Notes under the pieces: generated by a model
The model's database searches: none
Told to the model about the DNA's origin: nothing
What the model saw: only the letters and a program-made list of their open reading frames with translations
Translations under genes and position numbers: made by a program
Part shown: piece after piece, positions 61,180 through 64,000 of the stretch
Position numbering within the stretch: the stretch's first letter is position 1
How the letters are laid out: each line of letters opens with the position of its first letter
Origin: CAZEKB01 sp964512225
GTDB taxonomy: Bacteria > Myxococcota_A > UBA796 > UBA9615
Assembly: GCA_964512225.1 (NCBI GenBank)
Contig: CAZEKB010000028.1
Coordinates: forward strand, 4,164 to 68,163
Length of the DNA: 64,000 nucleotides
Reading direction: 5' to 3'

Positions 61180-62682
61180 ATGTCGCGGACTCCCCTGCTC
61201 CTCGCCCTCCTGCTCCTCGGCTGCGTCCCCACGGCGGGAGGCGAGCCCGGCCCGGCTGGGGAGCGCGGACCGCAGGGCGAGCCCGGCGAACCCGGCGAAC
61301 CCGGCGAACCCGGCGAACCCGGCGAAGAGGGCGAGCCCGGGCCCCGGGGCGAGCCGGGCCCCGACGGCGAGCAGGGACCGCAGGGTCCTACCGGCCCTCA
61401 GGGCCCCGTGGGCGAGACCGGACCCGCCGGGGCCCCGGGACCTGCCGGAGCGATCGGACCTGCGGGCGCGACCGGACCCGCCGGGGCCACCGGACCTGCC
61501 GGAGCCGCCGGACCCGCGGGCCCGACGGGGCCGGCGGGATCGCAGGGGCCGACGGGGCCGGCGGGGGCGACCGGCCCGGCGGGTGTGTCGCTGATGTGGC
61601 TCGGGTCTCTGACGGGGCCCCCCGCGGGGCCCGCCTTGAACGACGCGTACTACGACTCCACGGCGGGGGTGTCCTACGTCTACGACGGGGCGGTCTGGCA
61701 GGTCCTGGCCATGGACGGACAGGCGGGAGCGACCGGCCCGACCGGGCCCGGGGGACCGACCGGACCGGCGGGACCGACCGGACCGGCGGGACCGACGGGA
61801 GCGACCGGCGCCACGGGACCGCAGGGTCCTGCCGGGAGCGGCGCCCAGGGCGTGGCCGGCCCCCAGGGACCGGCGGGCAACGAGTGGGGCGAAGAGGCCG
61901 CGGTGTTCGAGGGCTTCACCACCACCTCCCACGACGGCAGCCAAGGGGGTCGCGAGGGCATGCACGCGCTGTGCGACGCGGAGTTCGCGGGCGCCCACCT
62001 GTGCCACAGCGCCGAGTATCACCTGTCCAACTCGGCCACGGCGGTGCCCGCCGGCGGGGCCTGGATCGACTACAGCTGCGGGCTGTCGTCGTCGAACATC
62101 ACCGGCAACGCGTACATCGGCACGATCCAGATGGGCCGCTACGCCGGCTACTCGACGAGCGGCAACTGCTCCAACTGGACGTCGGACTCGGCCAGCCACC
62201 GCGGCTACACGCTGCAGCTGAACCAGACGACGGCGAGCGCGATGTACTGCGACACGCCGCGGCCGCTCGCCTGCTGCAGCTCGCCGTACATCGAGATCTT
62301 CGCGGGCTACACGTCGGCCCTGGTGGACGGGGACATGTCGGGTCGCGCGGGCGCCCACGCAGTGTGCGGAGCGGAGTTCGCGGGCAGCCACATGTGCCAC
62401 ACGACCGAGTACTTCCGCAGTCACCCGGTGGCGACGGCCCCCGTGACCGGGGCGTGGATGGACTACAGCGCGGGCCTCAAGCAGGGCAGCTCGGGGGTGT
62501 TCGGCAACTCCTACTGCGGGAGCCCGGAGATGGGTCGGTACTCGGGCTACTCGACGAGCGGGAACTGCGCCAACTGGAGCTCGAGCTCGGCGTCCCATCG
62601 CGGCTACGTGATGGTCCCCACGGGCGCGACTGCGAGCGCGATGTACTGCGACGTGGCCCGCCCCGTCGCCTGCTGCCTCTGA
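61180..62682 (+). CDS. collagen-like lipoprotein with duplicated Cys-rich domain
   Basis: A 500-residue lipoprotein (lipobox LLGC near residue 15). Residues 20-135 and 185-232 are Gly-x-y collagen-like repeats rich in Pro, Glu and Ala (GEPGEPGEP, GPAGATGPAG), separated by a short globular insert (SLMWLGSLTG ... VSYVYDGAVWQVL). After residue 240 a domain of about 125 residues is present twice: SQGGREGMHALCDAEFAGAH and MSGRAGAHAVCGAEFAGSHM, each followed by CHSAEY or CHTTEY, SGYSTSGNC-type, ASHRGY and MYCDTPRPLACC or MYCDVARPVACC endings. Family not recognised. Probably a surface stalk (triple helix) carrying a disulfide-rich binding head. Confidence 0.82.
   Translation: MSRTPLLLALLLLGCVPTAGGEPGPAGERGPQGEPGEPGEPGEPGEPGEEGEPGPRGEPGPDGEQGPQGPTGPQGPVGETGPAGAPGPAGAIGPAGATGPAGATGPAGAAGPAGPTGPAGSQGPTGPAGATGPAGVSLMWLGSLTGPPAGPALNDAYYDSTAGVSYVYDGAVWQVLAMDGQAGATGPTGPGGPTGPAGPTGPAGPTGATGATGPQGPAGSGAQGVAGPQGPAGNEWGEEAAVFEGFTTTSHDGSQGGREGMHALCDAEFAGAHLCHSAEYHLSNSATAVPAGGAWIDYSCGLSSSNITGNAYIGTIQMGRYAGYSTSGNCSNWTSDSASHRGYTLQLNQTTASAMYCDTPRPLACCSSPYIEIFAGYTSALVDGDMSGRAGAHAVCGAEFAGSHMCHTTEYFRSHPVATAPVTGAWMDYSAGLKQGSSGVFGNSYCGSPEMGRYSGYSTSGNCANWSSSSASHRGYVMVPTGATASAMYCDVARPVACCL
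61282..61326. repeat. 9-bp tandem repeat in the collagen-like coding region
   Basis: CCCGGCGAA is repeated about five times in a row and codes for the GEP triplets. The perfect repetition can expand or shrink in steps of one collagen triplet without a frameshift. Confidence 0.8.
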
Positions 62683-62767
62683 CTCCCCCGGAAGCCGCGG
62701 CCGGACCGCCGGGGAGCGGCGGGGGTAGGGTCGAAGGCGTGGGCATTGCGCTCTGCGAGGAGGCGGC

Positions 62768-63703
62768 ATGAGGCGGAGCGGATCCACGGCCCTGGCCCTG
62801 GTCCTGGCGGGGTGCCTCCCCTCGGGGGGCGGCGGGGGCGGCTCCGGGGGCGGCGGGGGCGACGCCGATCTGCGGCCCGAGGGCTCACCCGACTACCTGG
62901 TGCTCGGGGTCTCGGGCCACTGCTTCGGCTTCGCGTGCCCTTCCGAGCCGTACTCCCCCGAGTACCTGGAGGAACAGGGCACCCTCGGCGCCATCGCGGG
63001 CGTCGTCGCCGCCGACGGCAACGACGTGCAGTACGTGTCCTACGGAGACTCCTTCTGGTCGTACACGACGGCCGACGGCTGGGATCCCCCCGTCCGGGGT
63101 TTCCTGGAGCTCGTCGAAGACCTGCACTGGGTCTACGAGAACTGGATCGACGGCTTCAGCAACCCCACCGTCGTGATCGTCGTCGCGCACTCGCACGGGA
63201 CGGTCTGGTCGCACACCGCGCTGCACCTCGTCCCCGAGGTGCCGGTCCTCCTCCTGGTGGACCTCGACGGCGAGTCGCTGGGCTGGGAGTCCGACAGCTG
63301 GACCCTCGACACGCTGGGAGACGACTGGGCGTACGTCGCCTCGAGGTTCTATGAACAGAACCGCTCCGACTGGCCGCTCAGCGTCTTCTGGCAGTGGGAC
63401 ATCTGGGACGCCTCCGACGCGTGGGACATCCCCGGGGTCGCGAGACCGCAGGACGTCGAGGACGTGGTGCCCTTCAACGTCGGCGTGAACATCGAGACGG
63501 CCGGCAACGGCAACCTCTTCGGTGTCCACGACTCCGAACCGAACCATCGGCCGGACGGGGGGCAGGAGAACATCTTCCGGTTCGAGTCCGAGGAGGACGA
63601 GCACGAGGAGTGCGACGACCTCGGCTCCGAGACGATGGAGTGGCTGCTTCAGCTGCTCTGGCAAGTCGACTGGCAGGAGATCCGCGAAGAGATCGACGGC
63701 TAG
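62768..63703 (+). CDS. lipoprotein with alpha/beta-hydrolase-like Ser motif
   Basis: A 311-residue lipoprotein. ATG 62768 follows GAGGAGG; lipobox LAGC near residue 16, then a Gly-rich flexible tract (GGGGGGSGGGGG). The body begins YLVLGVSGHCFGFACPSEPY and holds VVIVVAHSHGTVWSHTALHL, where H-S-H-G-T resembles the nucleophile elbow G-x-S-x-G of alpha/beta hydrolases, with the central residue being His rather than Ser (H-S-H-G), so catalytic activity is uncertain. A late His occurs in VHDSEPNHRPDGG. C-terminus is acidic (ESEEDEHEECDD). Function unknown. The third 51-bp array begins about 55 bases later. Confidence 0.72.
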   Translation: MRRSGSTALALVLAGCLPSGGGGGGSGGGGGDADLRPEGSPDYLVLGVSGHCFGFACPSEPYSPEYLEEQGTLGAIAGVVAADGNDVQYVSYGDSFWSYTTADGWDPPVRGFLELVEDLHWVYENWIDGFSNPTVVIVVAHSHGTVWSHTALHLVPEVPVLLLVDLDGESLGWESDSWTLDTLGDDWAYVASRFYEQNRSDWPLSVFWQWDIWDASDAWDIPGVARPQDVEDVVPFNVGVNIETAGNGNLFGVHDSEPNHRPDGGQENIFRFESEEDEHEECDDLGSETMEWLLQLLWQVDWQEIREEIDG

Positions 63704-63756
63704 CTAGCTGCCGAAGGAGCGGCGCCGGACCTTACAGGGCTCGGGCGGCGCAGTTC

Positions 63757-64000
63757 GATGTGCTCGGAACTCCGCGACATCCGTCATGTCGGCGACTTAT
63801 GAGCGGCAAACCGCTCGAAACTCGCCCACATGACGGATGTCCACGACTCATGAGCGGCAAACCGCTCGAAACTCGCCCACATGACGGATGTCCGCGACTT
63901 ATGAGCGGCAAACCGCTCGAAACTCGCCGACATGACGGATGTCCACGACTTATGAGCGGCAAACCGCTCGAAACTCGCCCACATGACGGATGTCCACGAC
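63757..64000. repeat. 51-bp tandem repeat array 3, running off the window end
   Basis: GACTTATGAGCGGC-type starts occur at 63794, 63845, 63896 and 63947, each exactly 51 bp apart, with only single-base differences. Each unit has the hairpin GAGCGG-CAAA-CCGCTC and a smaller dyad, ACAT-GACGG-ATGT. The left edge (63770-63793) carries a partial unit in the opposite orientation (GCTCGGAACTCCGCGACATC). Read on the minus strand the unit aligns base for base in length with array 1: both begin CGAGTTTCGAGCG and share GGACATCC. No spacers, so not a CRISPR. The short frames inside repeat a 17-residue peptide simply because 51 is divisible by 3. The window ends within the array. Confidence 0.9.

Noticed and set aside
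62768..63703. Confident lipase/esterase call
   Set aside because: The elbow reads A-H-S-H-G-T, which lacks the normal G-x-S-x-G, and no full catalytic triad could be placed.
63732..63984. Short repeat-encoded proteins (17-residue repeats) on the minus strand of array 3
   Set aside because: Because 51 is a multiple of three, several frames stay open at once in such an array; no ribosome site or codon bias supports translation.
63757..64000. CRISPR array
   Set aside because: The whole 51-bp unit repeats without unique spacers, and no cas genes are near; same for arrays at 271 and 3440.
1..64000. tRNA, rRNA or transposase genes
   Set aside because: Nothing resembling a tRNA cloverleaf, rRNA segment or IS-type transposase was recognised on either strand, though a small RNA could be missed by eye.

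Overview
The window is GC-rich (roughly 70 percent by eye), densely coded DNA from what looks like an uncultured Myxococcota or related deltaproteobacterial lineage. The clues are two secreted proteins ending in an Asp-rich linker, a Cys-x-Cys, a hydrophobic stretch and an Arg cluster (MYXO-CTERM-like), MopE-type calcium/metal-binding repeats, many short-signal lipoproteins, and frequent GTG/TTG starts. Two runs of exactly 100 N (343-442 and 3477-3576) show a scaffolded assembly, probably a metagenome bin. Both gaps lie inside tandem arrays of 51-bp repeats.

Region 1 (1-3.8 kb) holds a partial gene, a lipoprotein, a Na+/phosphate cotransporter, a small membrane protein and two 51-bp arrays. 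Region 2 (3.8-15.8 kb) is a respiratory nitrogen-oxide and heme-copper island. Its plus-strand operon is nirK (fused to cytochrome c), nirV, a SCO copper chaperone and a DUF420 membrane protein. It converges on a minus-strand operon of two divergent heme-copper oxidase-like subunits I, a tiny membrane protein, a CuA subunit II, a membrane SCO, a cytochrome b-ferredoxin-MvhD fusion, and heme O synthase. The main catalytic subunit has all six histidine ligands but lacks the active-site Tyr. Together with NirK this suggests a CuA-type nitric oxide reductase rather than an oxidase. A three-Cys Rrf2 regulator is divergently encoded.

Region 3 (15.8-21.3 kb) has a glycerophosphodiesterase, a membrane-anchored pentaheme cytochrome and an FG-GAP/UnbV/TPR protein. 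Region 4 (21.3-41.9 kb) is a minus-strand ferredoxin hub of about 20.6 kb, nearly all tightly spaced or overlapping genes: PFOR, a dihydroorotate-dehydrogenase-like flavoprotein, a hemerythrin, 2-oxoacid:ferredoxin oxidoreductase (KorA/KorB), two giant PFOR-related proteins whose thiamine-diphosphate motif has decayed, and a complete rnfB-C-D-G-E-A set ending in a small Cys-rich membrane protein. One giant protein is embedded between rnfB and rnfC. The inferred logic is 2-oxoacid oxidation, then ferredoxin, then Rnf, with the giant proteins as possible electron-transfer or scaffold subunits.

Region 5 (42-64 kb) is mixed: a DUF1566 lipoprotein, a ferritin-like protein, lactate utilisation lutA and a lutB-lutC fusion, surface proteins (BNR repeats, lamin-tail/MopE, fibrinogen-like, collagen-like), a sterol-methyltransferase-like enzyme, PlsC, a glycoside hydrolase, an SDR, a TetR-SRPBCC pair, an OxyR-Dps-peroxiredoxin oxidative stress set, and a third 51-bp array that runs off the window end. 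No tRNA, rRNA, CRISPR array or transposase was recognised.
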